The notes below the pieces were generated by a model. That model worked only from the letters and a program-made list of their open reading frames with translations, had not been told where the DNA came from and made no database searches. From JAKACA01 sp963769255 (lineage in GTDB: Bacteria > Actinomycetota > Acidimicrobiia > Acidimicrobiales > Bog-793): a stretch of DNA of 64,000 nt. Shown piece after piece: positions 42,836 to 52,185 of the stretch (its first letter is position 1; each line of letters opens with the position of its first letter). Both the position numbers and the translations under genes were made by a program. The stretch spans positions 1 to 64,000 of the forward strand of contig CAVYKV010000003.1 in the NCBI GenBank assembly GCA_963769255.1, in the 5' to 3' direction.

Positions 42836-44784
42836 CCCGTCGCCCTCGGGAAGTCGTACCGCCACTCCCTCGTTCGCGAGGGTGAGCCCGACAGCAGCAA
42901 TTCGCGTCGGAACCGGTATGAGAATCCATCCGCTCCAGCCTCGAGACGACTCGACGTGCGCCATGTGAGGTCCCGGCCTGGCAAGGACACCGTCATGGCG
43001 GCATCACCGAGAGCCAGCGCTTCGACGTCAGGTCGACCTGCCACTTCGTAGGCCAACTGCTGCTCGATGCTTATCGCGGCGAATCCGAGATTCTGCGAGC
43101 CTGCGGTCGCCCAACGAAGCCTTCCTCGTCCGTCCTGGCGGCTGTACTCCCATGTGGGCGTAGGCCGGAGGGCCCCACCACCTGGCATCGAGACGGCCTC
43201 GATCTCGGGTGGAGCGTCGTCAGTTCCCCAATCACCCGGCGCCAACGGTAAGTGGAGGCAGGCTCGGCCGGGATCGTCGAGACGGATGGCCACCGGGCCG
43301 CTCCGGGTGCCTGGCCAGAACATCGGCCAGAGGGCGGTCGAGAGCGAGAGCCGCAGCCGGTGACCGGGCTCGAAGCACCATGACGTCCAGTGAAGTGGGA
43401 GATCGATCGGTACGAGCCGCTCTGCCGGGATGGCGACGCCGGCACCGGTCACGAGCGTGACCTGACCCGACGGAGCGACGTCGCAGAGGCGAGCAAACAG
43501 GTTCGTACCGAGAACGCCCGACACTGAGAGCACCAGCCGGGGCGCGCCAAGGATCTCCAGCGACTCGTCGATGTCGAGGTCGAAAGTCTCGCTCTCTGCA
43601 TCAAGGAGCGCCTGATCGAAGGCGACGTCGCCCCACCAGTGGCCTACCTCCCAGCCGATCCAAGGTGACGAGTCGACTATTACCCGTCCGGGGACGGCTG
43701 ACGCCGGAGCACCTTCACGCACCAGCGAGCCTTGTGCCAGGTTGAGCTGGAGGGAGTCTTGGGCGGGAATAGGCCATGTGCGGGTCGTTCTCCACTCCCC
43801 GTTGATCTCGGAGACGGTAGGGCCCGGTTCGTGCCAGCTGCGGGCGAAGATCTGAACCCTGCGCGGTGGCGCTTGCTCGTTGTGCTCTGACTCGCCCGAG
43901 GGCGAACCCGCCACGAGCTCCGAGTCAGCACCTCGATCCCGGAGCCATCGGTCCCACCAGTCGGCTGCGAGCCTGAGCCAGTCGATGGCCGGCCCTGGCC
44001 CGCCCATGTGGGGCAAGACGTGGGACCACGGCCCGATGCAAGCTTCGACGGGCACGTTCAGGTGTTCGAGGAGGCGAAAGACACACTCGTGGTAGCCGTC
44101 ATACCAGCCACCGACGAGGAACACGGGGCAGCTGATGCGATCCCATCGTGGCGCAAGCGAGCGTTGCCTCCAGAAGGCATCGTTGCGCTGGTGCAACAGG
44201 ACGCTTGCCATCCACGGCGGCTGGTCGAACCGCTCCTCGAGCACATCCTCGTCGAGCGGGAAGTCCGGTCCAGCTGTGACGCCGTTCAGAAGGTCGATGA
44301 ACAGGTGGTACAGGTCGTAGTGGAACAGGCCGTCGATGTAGTGGATGTCGCTCGTAAAGAGCTCGTCAGAGGGGTGGACAGCGATGCAGGCGCGCAGTGC
44401 AGGTGGGCGTCGAGCGGCAACGAGCAACGTGTTGATGGCGCTCCAGGAGATACCCCACATTCCGACGGCTCCGTTGGACCATGGCTGCGAAGCGAGCCAG
44501 TCGATCACTGCGACGCAGTCGCCGATCTCTTCATGGGAATACTCCGACAGCGGGAGGCAGCCGCGACTACGTCCGGTCCCCCGAACATCGAGCCGCGCCG
44601 TCGCGAAACCACGGCCAAGGAAGTACTCGTACAGCCCGGCACCCCGGAAGGAGAACAGATCATCCTTGCGGTACGGGTGACAATCGAAGATGGTCGGGAA
44701 CTCGATGCCGGTCTCCGGCAGAGAGACGCTCAGGGAAAGTGGATTCCCGTCGGTGGCGGAGATGACGGCCTCGAATTCAGGCAT
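42832..44784 (-). CDS. CocE/NonD-family hydrolase (X-Pro dipeptidyl-peptidase S15-like)
   Basis: A 650-residue alpha/beta hydrolase. FDCHPYRKDD opens the core, ARLDVRGTGRSRG is the oxyanion strand, GMWGISWSAINTL carries the nucleophile Ser, VGGWYDGYHE the Asp and IGPWSHVLPHMGG the His. The last 200 residues form the jelly-roll domain found in cocaine esterase and X-prolyl peptidases. No signal peptide is visible. Being in one operon with a peptide importer suggests it cleaves an imported ester or amide, perhaps a peptide, inside the cell. Confidence 0.85.
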   Translation of the reverse strand: MPEFEAVISATDGNPLSLSVSLPETGIEFPTIFDCHPYRKDDLFSFRGAGLYEYFLGRGFATARLDVRGTGRSRGCLPLSEYSHEEIGDCVAVIDWLASQPWSNGAVGMWGISWSAINTLLVAARRPPALRACIAVHPSDELFTSDIHYIDGLFHYDLYHLFIDLLNGVTAGPDFPLDEDVLEERFDQPPWMASVLLHQRNDAFWRQRSLAPRWDRISCPVFLVGGWYDGYHECVFRLLEHLNVPVEACIGPWSHVLPHMGGPGPAIDWLRLAADWWDRWLRDRGADSELVAGSPSGESEHNEQAPPRRVQIFARSWHEPGPTVSEINGEWRTTRTWPIPAQDSLQLNLAQGSLVREGAPASAVPGRVIVDSSPWIGWEVGHWWGDVAFDQALLDAESETFDLDIDESLEILGAPRLVLSVSGVLGTNLFARLCDVAPSGQVTLVTGAGVAIPAERLVPIDLPLHWTSWCFEPGHRLRLSLSTALWPMFWPGTRSGPVAIRLDDPGRACLHLPLAPGDWGTDDAPPEIEAVSMPGGGALRPTPTWEYSRQDGRGRLRWATAGSQNLGFAAISIEQQLAYEVAGRPDVEALALGDAAMTVSLPGRDLTWRTSSRLEAGADGFSYRFRRELLLSGSPSRTREWRYDFPRATG

Positions 44785-44831
44785 GAGTCTCGGTCAAGCG
44801 ACGGTCGTGCCGGTCACAGCGAACAACCCCG

Positions 44832-46679
44832 CTAGCTCACGAACTTCCAGGTCTCAGGCGTGATGTCGAGCTGTGGTTGTTGTGGAGACCAGCCGACGAG
44901 GCCTCTTTTCACGGCCGAGACCTGCAAGAGTATCTCAGGCATCCACATGAGCGGGAGCTGCTGGCCGAGGTAGTTCTCATATTGGTAGAAGGAAGAGATA
45001 GAGCCACTGCCGTAGTAGATCTTCTGGAGGTTCGCGTCGTTGGTGCTGCTCGAGTAGGCCTGGGCGTTCGAAACCCCTCCGCTAGCGAGCAGCGAGCCGA
45101 GCTCCGGCATGTTGTAGGTGGGTTCGAAGCCCCAGCCTCCGCCGTCGTAGGCGATCTCCCAAGGACACGACTTGCCTGGCGAACAGGGGAAATAGACGGA
45201 GAACAGTGCGCTGAGCGACACGGGTGAGAGCTGCAGCTGTATCCCCACTTGAGCAAAGGACGTCTGAAGTGCCTGCGCCTGCTCGGTCAGCGTTTGATTC
45301 CCGGACGTGTAGGTGAAGGTGAACTTGAGTGGTGCTCCGGCCCCGATGCCCGTGCCACAGTCGTTCGGCGCCGCACCGGGGCGAGTGCATGTGGAGGTCC
45401 CACCCGGGACGACCTTCCACCCGTGCGTAGCAAGCAGGGCCTTGGCTGCCGCCACCGAGTACGGGTACCAGCCGGCCTTTTCCTGGGGAGAGACCCACTT
45501 CGATGAAGGAACGAGCGGCACCGGACCGTTCGTCACGTAGGCGTTACCTGCGTACGTGGCGGTGATCAAGGCCGGCTGGTCTATCAGTCGCTGGATCGCC
45601 TGCCGGACATACAGCTGCTTGAAGATTGGCCCGACAGTGGGGTTCGAGAAGTTGTACGAGGCAAAATTGATGTTCCACTGGACCCACGGCTGCACGACAA
45701 AGCCGGACGCCCCGAGCTGTGCGACCTGCGGCTCATCGGCCGGCGGAACATAGCCGTAGGTGACTGCTCCAGAGCGCAGAGCGTTGAACTCGGCGACGTC
45801 ACTCGTGAACGTCTCGACTTCGAACTCTGCGATCGTGGGCTTGGGCGACAACGAGTAGTGGAGGTTCGGCTTGAACACGGCATCGAACGTGGTCGCGTTG
45901 TACGAGGCGAGCCGCCATGGCCCGTCCACTGTCTGCCATATCGGGTTGGTGGCATAGGTCGACAAGCTCTTGTTGGCAGCGGCAAGGAAGTCGTACACCT
46001 TCGTTGCGCCCGCGATCGTTGTGTCGTAGCTGCCGACAGGCCCGGAGGCAGAAGTCTTGTCCCAGGCGCTCTGCGGGATCGGGATGATCTGCGAGAGCTC
46101 GTTGAGAACCCAGGCCGGGTTGTAGTGCCCCTTCATGACGAGAACGAACGAGTGTGCGGTCGGATAGCTCGCAGAGACGACGTTGTCCGGGAACTCACCA
46201 GGTGAGTAGTCCCACCAGTTCGCCTTCTCCGCCTTGAGGAGGTTGATCCAGAATTCGACGTCGCGACTCGTGACTGGCCGCCCGTTCGACCACTGGAGCG
46301 CCTTCATGGTGACGGTGATCTTCGTGTCCCCCCCGGAAGCGCTGGACACGACGGGCGGCTCACCAATGCTCTCGTTGTAATTGACCCCGACCGTGCCAGG
46401 TCCGCCCATCCAGTACAGCGGACGCCAGAGGAGGAACTGGAAGTCGTTGATGTTCGTCTGCGACGCGTAGGCGGCGCTGACCAGGGGAAGGATGAAGTTC
46501 GGCGGCGCGCCCTGTGTAGCAGCGAAGACGACGTCACCACCGGGCTGGACGACGGTACTGCCGGAGTGGGTGTTGGGACCGGACGAACTCGACGAGCAGG
46601 CAGCAAGCGAGGCCAGCGCTAACAGCCCTCCCGCCATCACGATCCGAGTTCTGCGCGCCGCGGTCCTCCAGGCGATCAC
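44832..46679 (-). CDS. ABC transporter substrate-binding lipoprotein, family 5
   Basis: A 615-residue lipoprotein. After a twin-Arg-like basic start and hydrophobic run the lipobox is ASLAAC. The body has the pattern of peptide-binding proteins: MKALQWSNGRPVTSRDVEFW, YTSGNQTLTEQAQALQTSF and an aromatic-rich second lobe. GTG 46679 is preceded by AAGGGGG. First gene of an operon that continues into the CocE-like hydrolase and two permeases; a good promoter lies just upstream. Ligand unknown. Confidence 0.88.
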   Translation of the reverse strand: MIAWRTAARRTRIVMAGGLLALASLAACSSSSSGPNTHSGSTVVQPGGDVVFAATQGAPPNFILPLVSAAYASQTNINDFQFLLWRPLYWMGGPGTVGVNYNESIGEPPVVSSASGGDTKITVTMKALQWSNGRPVTSRDVEFWINLLKAEKANWWDYSPGEFPDNVVSASYPTAHSFVLVMKGHYNPAWVLNELSQIIPIPQSAWDKTSASGPVGSYDTTIAGATKVYDFLAAANKSLSTYATNPIWQTVDGPWRLASYNATTFDAVFKPNLHYSLSPKPTIAEFEVETFTSDVAEFNALRSGAVTYGYVPPADEPQVAQLGASGFVVQPWVQWNINFASYNFSNPTVGPIFKQLYVRQAIQRLIDQPALITATYAGNAYVTNGPVPLVPSSKWVSPQEKAGWYPYSVAAAKALLATHGWKVVPGGTSTCTRPGAAPNDCGTGIGAGAPLKFTFTYTSGNQTLTEQAQALQTSFAQVGIQLQLSPVSLSALFSVYFPCSPGKSCPWEIAYDGGGWGFEPTYNMPELGSLLASGGVSNAQAYSSSTNDANLQKIYYGSGSISSFYQYENYLGQQLPLMWMPEILLQVSAVKRGLVGWSPQQPQLDITPETWKFVS

Positions 46680-46727
46680 GATTCCCCCTTCACCCCGATG
46701 GGCCCTTCTGCGCGGACCCGTCGCTGT

Positions 46728-46756
46728 AACCTAGACGTGGTGTTTGTTGCAGTCAA
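46728..46756 (-). promoter_or_regulatory. Probable promoter of the ABC importer operon
   Basis: Read on the minus strand, TTGACT (46756-46751) and TAGGTT (46733-46728) are exactly 17 bases apart. The predicted start of transcription is about 40 bases before the GTG at 46679. The divergent TetR-type gene begins at 46808, so the regulator could act on this stretch. Confidence 0.5.
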
Positions 46757-46807
46757 CTCTATGTCGATTATTCTGGTCTCAGTGTCCGCGCGGCGGGGTT
46801 CTGGGAG

Positions 46808-47540
46808 ATGAGCGCCGACGGGGGTGCTGCAGGAACCGGCTCCCGTAGTGGGCGACGTCACAAGCCGAGCAAGGGAGACCTTCGTCAGGCGGCCCTCCTC
46901 ACGACGACCCGCGAGCTGCTGAGCGCACGACCGTGGTCCGCCATCAGCGTCGAAGACGTGGCAAGAGGGGCGGGCCTGAGCCGGTCGTCCTTTTACTTCT
47001 ACTTCGACTCCCGCGAGGCGGTTCTCCTGGCCATCGCCGAGGGAGTCGAGGAGGAGTTCCTGTCGGCGGACCAGGCGTGGCTTCGGAGATTCCGACGAGT
47101 CGCCGCACCTCACTCTCCAACGCGCCATCGACGCCAGTTTCTCAGTTTGGCAACGACATGGCTCGGTGCTCAGAGCCGTGGTCGACGCCCGGGACAGTGA
47201 TCCTGCACTCGCCGCCCTGAGGCGGCAGTGGGCGGAGCGATTCGTTGCCGCCGTGGCCGCCCAAATCGACCGCGAGCGCGCCGAGGGGCACACCATGGCT
47301 GAAGATCCTCCGGCTCGTGACCTAGCCCGAATGCTGCTCACCATGGCCGAGCGGGTGCACTACGAAGCGTCCAAACGGAGGCTGTCGCCTGAGGCGGAGA
47401 AGCGCCTGTCCGAGACGCTCACCACGATCTGGCATCGGGCCATCTACGGGGCTGCTCCTGCCTGGGACGGTCCGACGACGGTCGGCGCCACGTCCAGACC
47501 TGTGCGCGGCAAGACCGGTCGCTCGCACGGTTCAGCCTGA
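46808..47540 (+). pseudogene. TetR-family regulator, frameshifted
   Basis: ATG 46808 gives a normal TetR helix-turn-helix: QAALLTTTRELLSARPWSAI, SVEDVARGAGLSRSSFYFYF, SREAVLLAIAEGVEEEF. Near 47090 (GGAGATTCC) the frame shifts; the ligand-binding domain continues in another frame from PHLTLQRAIDASFSVWQRHG to the stop at 47540. Removing one T joins them as WLRR-SDESPHLTLQ. Together they form about 243 residues. As written the protein would lack most of its effector domain. It is divergent from the ABC importer operon and would be its natural repressor. Confidence 0.7.
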
Positions 47541-47667
47541 ACAGGCAGGACGATTGAACTGACGTTGCCCAATCGCACTCATCCGGCCGTCGCTCCACCA
47601 TCGTCGAAAGCCACGACGGAGCATTGCGCGATGGCGCAGCGCCCTTGTGGTCAGGAAGCATGGTGAC

Positions 47668-48687
47668 ATGGACCTCACTTCCCCGGGAGCCAACGCCGGT
47701 GTGACTTCCCCCACTCTCGACGAGATCAGCGCCAACCGGGATCGCCTCGGCGACTTCGTCGTCACCACTCCGGTCCGGCTCCTCGACCCGGACGCCTTGA
47801 ACGGCGCCGTCGGCCCGGCGACTCAGGTCTGGCTCAAGGAGGAGCTGTTCCAGCGCACCGGAAGCTTCAAGCCCCGCGGCGCCCTCTCCGTCATGCTCGA
47901 CCTGGACGCCGAGGCACTGAGTCGGGGCGTCACGGGCGTCTCCGCCGGCAACCACGCCATCTCACTGGCGTATTCGTCACGCATTCTCGGCACGACGGCG
48001 AAAGTGGTCATGCCCCGAAACGCCGACCAGTTCCGCCTGCGCTTGTGCCAGCAGTACGGCGGCATCGTGGAGCTCGCCGGCTCGGTGCACGAGGCGTTCG
48101 ACCGGGCCGAGGAGATTGCCGCAAGCGAGGGCCGGACGTTCGTCCACCCCTTCGAGGGACCGAAGACGGCGCTCGGCACGGCATCCATCGGCACGGAATT
48201 CGTGAACCAGGTGGCGGCGGCCGGCGGCGCCCTGGATGCCGTCATCGTCGCCGTCGGTGGCGGCGGCCTGTCGGCGGGCGTCTCCTGCTCCGTGAAGCAG
48301 ATGAGCCCGGGCACGCAGGTCTTCGGCGTGGAACCGGAAGGTGCCGACAGCCTCAGCAGGAGCCTTACAGCGAAGCGACCGATGTCGATCGATGCCGTGC
48401 GGACCATTGCAGACTCGCTCGGCGCACCCCGCTGCGAGCCGTACTCCTTCTCGCTCAACGAGCGCTTCCTCGACGAGGTCGTGCTCGTCTCCGATGCGGA
48501 ACTACGGGCTGCGATGCGAGTGCTCTTCACGGCGGCGAAGCTCGGGACCGAGGCAGCAGGCGCCGCCACCCTGGCCGCCCTGATGTTCCCCCTGCGGGAG
48601 CGCCTGGCAGGCGCGAGCGTCGGGCTCGTCCTCTGCGGCGCAAACGTCGACACCGAGACGTTCGCCCGCCAACTGCTGCCCGACTGA
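47668..48687 (+). CDS. PLP-dependent threonine/serine dehydratase-like enzyme
   Basis: A 339-residue fold-type II PLP enzyme. The cofactor Lys is in RTGSFKPRGAL near residue 60; SAGNHAISLAYSSRILG is the substrate-carboxylate loop; VIVAVGGGGLSAGV binds the PLP phosphate. It has no C-terminal ACT regulatory domain, so it is of the short, catabolic type (threonine dehydratase, serine racemase or hydroxyaspartate dehydratase). ATG 47668 has GGAAG at a suitable distance; GTG 47647 is an alternative. Stands alone downstream of the TetR gene. Confidence 0.85.
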   Translation: MDLTSPGANAGVTSPTLDEISANRDRLGDFVVTTPVRLLDPDALNGAVGPATQVWLKEELFQRTGSFKPRGALSVMLDLDAEALSRGVTGVSAGNHAISLAYSSRILGTTAKVVMPRNADQFRLRLCQQYGGIVELAGSVHEAFDRAEEIAASEGRTFVHPFEGPKTALGTASIGTEFVNQVAAAGGALDAVIVAVGGGGLSAGVSCSVKQMSPGTQVFGVEPEGADSLSRSLTAKRPMSIDAVRTIADSLGAPRCEPYSFSLNERFLDEVVLVSDAELRAAMRVLFTAAKLGTEAAGAATLAALMFPLRERLAGASVGLVLCGANVDTETFARQLLPD

Positions 48688-48739
48688 AACCCGGTCCCGG
48701 GTCGCAGAGCCGGGCTCGGAGTGATCGTCGTGATCGGGT

Positions 48740-48757
48740 AGCGAACACCCGTTCGCT
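48740..48757. promoter_or_regulatory. LexA (SOS) box, mycobacterial type
   Basis: AGCGAACACCCGTTCGCT is a perfect dyad around a four-base spacer and contains CGAAC-N4-GTTCG, the core of the actinobacterial SOS box. TATACT at 48757-48762 directly after it is a good -10 box, so bound LexA would block the promoter of the HNH gene starting at 48832. Confidence 0.8.
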
Positions 48758-48831
48758 ATACTGGGTTCCATCGTCTCGAGGCCGCACCGCCGGCCTCCTC
48801 CATGGTTCGTCTCGTTCTGTGAGGAGGTGTC

Positions 48832-49983
48832 GTGCCGGGCGCCGTCTTGTCTGCTGCCGTGTCGCTGCGTGGGGCGCTCGCCGTCTTCGTGGCCGAGGAG
48901 TACAGCGTCTCGGACTGCGCCCGCCTCGCCGAGGAGCTGGCCGCCACGGAGAAGGCCTGCGCGGCGGCACGGCTGCTCGCCTCCTGCCGTGCCGTGGCGG
49001 CCGGCGCCCACCGCGAGCGAGGCTTCTCCGACGGCGCCGCCTGGATGGCCCGCAACTCAGGAGGAACCGGCCGCCAGGCGCGCCGTGAGCTCACGACGGC
49101 CGGCGGCCTCGAACAGTGCCCGGAGACGAAGTCGGCCCTCTTGGCGGGCGAGGTCTCCCTGGAGCAGGCGGCCGAGATCGCCCGCAGCGCCGAGGAGTCG
49201 CCCGGGCTCGAGGGCGAGCTCCTCGAGCTCGCCCGGCGGGGCGATCTCTCCCAGCTGCGTGATCGCTCCCGGGAGCGCCAGATGGCCGCCCTCGACGCCG
49301 AGGACCTGCACCGCCGCCAGCGCCGCTCGAGGCACTTCCGGCACTGGCGCGACGGGCTCGGCATGGTGTGCTTCAGCGGGGCTCTCGCACCCTCAGACGG
49401 GCTCCCCTTCCTCCGTCGCATCGAGCTCGCCGCCTCGCGGGGGCGAAGGGCTGCCCAGGAGGCAGGCGGTCCCGTCGGGCCCTTCGAGACCTACGCAGCC
49501 GACGCCCTTGTCGCCCTCACCTCCTCGTCGTCGGGCGAGGGGCCACCCCGGCCGGATCGCTCCGAGCTCGTCATCGTCTGCGACCTCAACGCCTGGCGGC
49601 GTGGCCATGTCCACGAGGGGGAACCCTGCCACCTCGTGGGAGGCGGCCCCCTCCCCGTCGAGGAGGCCCGCCGGCTCGGGGAGGACGCCTTCGTGAAGGC
49701 CGTCCTGCACGACGGCGTCGCCATCCACAGCGTCAAGCACTTCGGCCGCCACCTGCCCGCCGAGCTGCGCACCGCCCTCGACCTCGGGCCCGTGCCCGCC
49801 TTCAGCGGTGCGCAGTGTGCCCGTTGCGGGCGGCGCTTCGGCCTCGAGTACGACCACGTCGACCCCGTCGCCCACCGCGGCCCGACGTCGTACGGCAACC
49901 TGCAGGCCCTCTGCTGGTACGACCACCGGGACAAGACGGAGCGTGATCGCCGGGCCGGGCTGCTCGGGCCGAGGCCGCCGTAG
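48832..49983 (+). CDS. DUF222 / HNH endonuclease (13E12 repeat family)
   Basis: A 383-residue protein of the 13E12 type. Residues 15-260 are the helical DUF222 domain (RLAEELAATEKACAAARLLA, AARLLASCRAVAAGAHRERG, RQARRELTTAGGLEQCPETK). The C-terminal HNH nuclease has CARCGRRFGLEYDHVDPVAH and NLQALCWYDHRDKTERDR, with Cys pairs and the H-N-H residues intact. GTG 48832 follows GAGGAGG. The upstream LexA box implies induction on DNA damage, as known for mycobacterial members. The real target of the nuclease is not known. Confidence 0.9.
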   Translation: MPGAVLSAAVSLRGALAVFVAEEYSVSDCARLAEELAATEKACAAARLLASCRAVAAGAHRERGFSDGAAWMARNSGGTGRQARRELTTAGGLEQCPETKSALLAGEVSLEQAAEIARSAEESPGLEGELLELARRGDLSQLRDRSRERQMAALDAEDLHRRQRRSRHFRHWRDGLGMVCFSGALAPSDGLPFLRRIELAASRGRRAAQEAGGPVGPFETYAADALVALTSSSSGEGPPRPDRSELVIVCDLNAWRRGHVHEGEPCHLVGGGPLPVEEARRLGEDAFVKAVLHDGVAIHSVKHFGRHLPAELRTALDLGPVPAFSGAQCARCGRRFGLEYDHVDPVAHRGPTSYGNLQALCWYDHRDKTERDRRAGLLGPRPP

Positions 49984-50092
49984 CGTGGCGGGCGTCCCGG
50001 TGGGGCGGTGGCGGGATCGTCCTCGCGGCCGACCCTGGCTGACGGCGGCTCGGCTGAACACCAGTCGGATCAGCCGACCCGGGCGGCTCCGG

Positions 50093-52045
50093 TCAGTCCG
50101 AGGCCACCTGCGTCTGCACGCTCCAGCCCGGTGCCGGCGAGTAGCAGCAGGTCGTTCCGGTTTCCACACTCGAGTCGAGATGGTGGCCCAGCTCGGGTTC
50201 GGCTGCTCCGATCATGGAGACAGCCCGGACGATGGCTTTGCGGACCGCCGTACGGGCTCGCTCACCGTTGTGGGGGAAGCTGCGGCTCCGGCCGCCGAGC
50301 CCGACAGCGGAGCGGAGCGTCTCGGTGAGGGTGGCGAGCTCGGCCCGGTAGGCCTCGGCTGTGGACGGCGGCAAGGTCGGGCGCTCGATCAGGTCGGTCA
50401 GCTCCCGGACACGCCGGCGATAGCTGGCGAGGGCGGAGGCGTCGGCGACGACATCGCCGGCGGAGAGGCGGATGAGGCCGCCCGAGGCGAGGTCGAGGAC
50501 CTCGACATGGCGTCGCGGATGGGAGATGAGATGAGCCAGGTAGCCGAAGCCGACGAGGTTGGGGAGGAGTGTCGACCGCCCGTCGACCACGACCCGCCAA
50601 CCACCGGCCCGAGGCTGCAGCAAGGCGTCGCGGGGGCGGTGGGCGGTGCGAGCCGCCAGCTCACCGGGGGCCAACCAGGCCGGCTCCGGCGCGAGAACGA
50701 GCCCGACCCTGCCGGCACGCGCCTGCGCTCGGGTCGAGAGCTCGTCGGCCCACACTCCGTCGCCCTGCCGTCCCCGAGCCCGCAGGATGCCGGCGAGGGA
50801 GTGCTCGGTGAGGGCGGTCATGGGGCGGTTCCCGAGCCGCTGATCGGCTCGAATGGCCGATTCGAGATGGTGCACGGCCGCATCGCCCTGCCCGACGACG
50901 GCTGCGCACAGACCGAGGGCCCGCTCGCAGGAGCCGAGGCATACGACGGCCAGCGACGGCATGACCGGGAGGTGGGCGTAGGGGGCGAGCAGGTCGCGGA
51001 CGGCTGCGGCGAGTTGCGAGTCGCCGATGAGAAAGGCCGTCTCCGCCACAAGGAACTGCGTCGTCAGCCAACTGCTCGAGTGCGGGATGCGGTCGAGGCC
51101 GATGCCGTGCAAGCGCGCCAGCGCCTCTTCCGAGGAGTCCGTGTCGCCGAGGGCGGCCGACAGAAGGGCGTCGGCGGCGACGTAGACGTGGTCGTTCGTC
51201 CCGAGGCGGGGCGACGTGGAGATCGTCCGGACGGTCTCGACGATCTCGCTCGCCCGCCCCTGCCACCATCGCAGTGGCGCCAACATCGCCCCGAAGTAGG
51301 CCAGCGCGTCCGGGTCGCCGGCCCGGGCGCCGCGGTCGCAGGCCTCCGTCGCCACCGCCTCCGCCCGCTCGAAACGGCCGGCTCGGGCCAGCACCATCGC
51401 GGCCAGCACGTCGGCCACGAAGCCCAACGCCTCACACTCCTCCGCCTGTGCACGCTCGGTCAGCTCGACGAGCGACTGGCCGGCCCGAGGGTCCCCGAGG
51501 AGGAAGAGATCCACGGTCCGCCAGCAGAGGCCCATAAGACTGAGCAGCGTGTCGTGAGCGGAGGCGGCCAGCGTGACGATCTCGTCGGCGAGGGGGAGCC
51601 GCGTCTCGGCGTAGCGGGGGCCGAGCTGGACGTGGTGGAGCAACGAGAGCGCTTCGGCGGTGGCGGCCGGATCCCCGAAGGAACGAACCTCCTCCACCGA
51701 GGTCATGACGTCCTCGACGGGACCGCCCTCGTACGTCGCCTCCGCCGCCTCCCGGACGGCCAGACGGCTGCGCTCCAATGACCCGGCCCGGGCACGGTAG
51801 CCCGCACGTTGCCAGATCGAGTGGACGGCGGCGCGCGCCACGACGTCGCGCTGCTCGTGCACCCAAATTCCGCCGAGGCCGAGGGCCGCCGTCACGAACG
51901 CCTCGGTGTCCTCCGCCGCCTCGGCCGCCTCGGCCGACCGCATGAAGCCGTCGCGAGCGGCTGCCAGCCGTCCCATGCGGCGGCTGGTCTCCGCCTCCCG
52001 GAGCAAAGAGGCAACGTCCGCCCCGCCGTCGACATCCCCGCCCAT
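50093..52045 (-). CDS. TPR-rich regulator-like protein
   Basis: A 650-residue soluble protein, almost entirely helical tetratricopeptide-like repeats (for example AGRFERAEAVATEACDRGAR, EEALARLHGIGLDRIP, LESAIRADQRLGNRPM). Near residue 500 is a module WRVVVDGRSTLLPNLVGFGY followed by HPRRHVEVLDLA, a small domain seen at the C-terminus of AfsR/SARP- or cyclase-like ATPase regulators. The NB-ARC/AAA part and a LuxR-type helix-turn-helix are missing, so DNA binding is doubtful. It may be a scaffold or sensor. It is separated from the divergent enolase-superfamily gene by about 140 bases. Confidence 0.6.
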   Translation of the reverse strand: MGGDVDGGADVASLLREAETSRRMGRLAAARDGFMRSAEAAEAAEDTEAFVTAALGLGGIWVHEQRDVVARAAVHSIWQRAGYRARAGSLERSRLAVREAAEATYEGGPVEDVMTSVEEVRSFGDPAATAEALSLLHHVQLGPRYAETRLPLADEIVTLAASAHDTLLSLMGLCWRTVDLFLLGDPRAGQSLVELTERAQAEECEALGFVADVLAAMVLARAGRFERAEAVATEACDRGARAGDPDALAYFGAMLAPLRWWQGRASEIVETVRTISTSPRLGTNDHVYVAADALLSAALGDTDSSEEALARLHGIGLDRIPHSSSWLTTQFLVAETAFLIGDSQLAAAVRDLLAPYAHLPVMPSLAVVCLGSCERALGLCAAVVGQGDAAVHHLESAIRADQRLGNRPMTALTEHSLAGILRARGRQGDGVWADELSTRAQARAGRVGLVLAPEPAWLAPGELAARTAHRPRDALLQPRAGGWRVVVDGRSTLLPNLVGFGYLAHLISHPRRHVEVLDLASGGLIRLSAGDVVADASALASYRRRVRELTDLIERPTLPPSTAEAYRAELATLTETLRSAVGLGGRSRSFPHNGERARTAVRKAIVRAVSMIGAAEPELGHHLDSSVETGTTCCYSPAPGWSVQTQVASD

Positions 52046-52185
52046 CGGTGGAGCCTAGATCCGGCGAGGGAGGCCGTGTGCCGCCGCATGGCACAACGGC
52101 GTCGAGCGCTGGGGTCCCAGTTGCAAAGCCCCAGTAGGATGCCGCCATTCCGACCGGAGATGCCTTCAGGATCCAAGCCGTCGAG

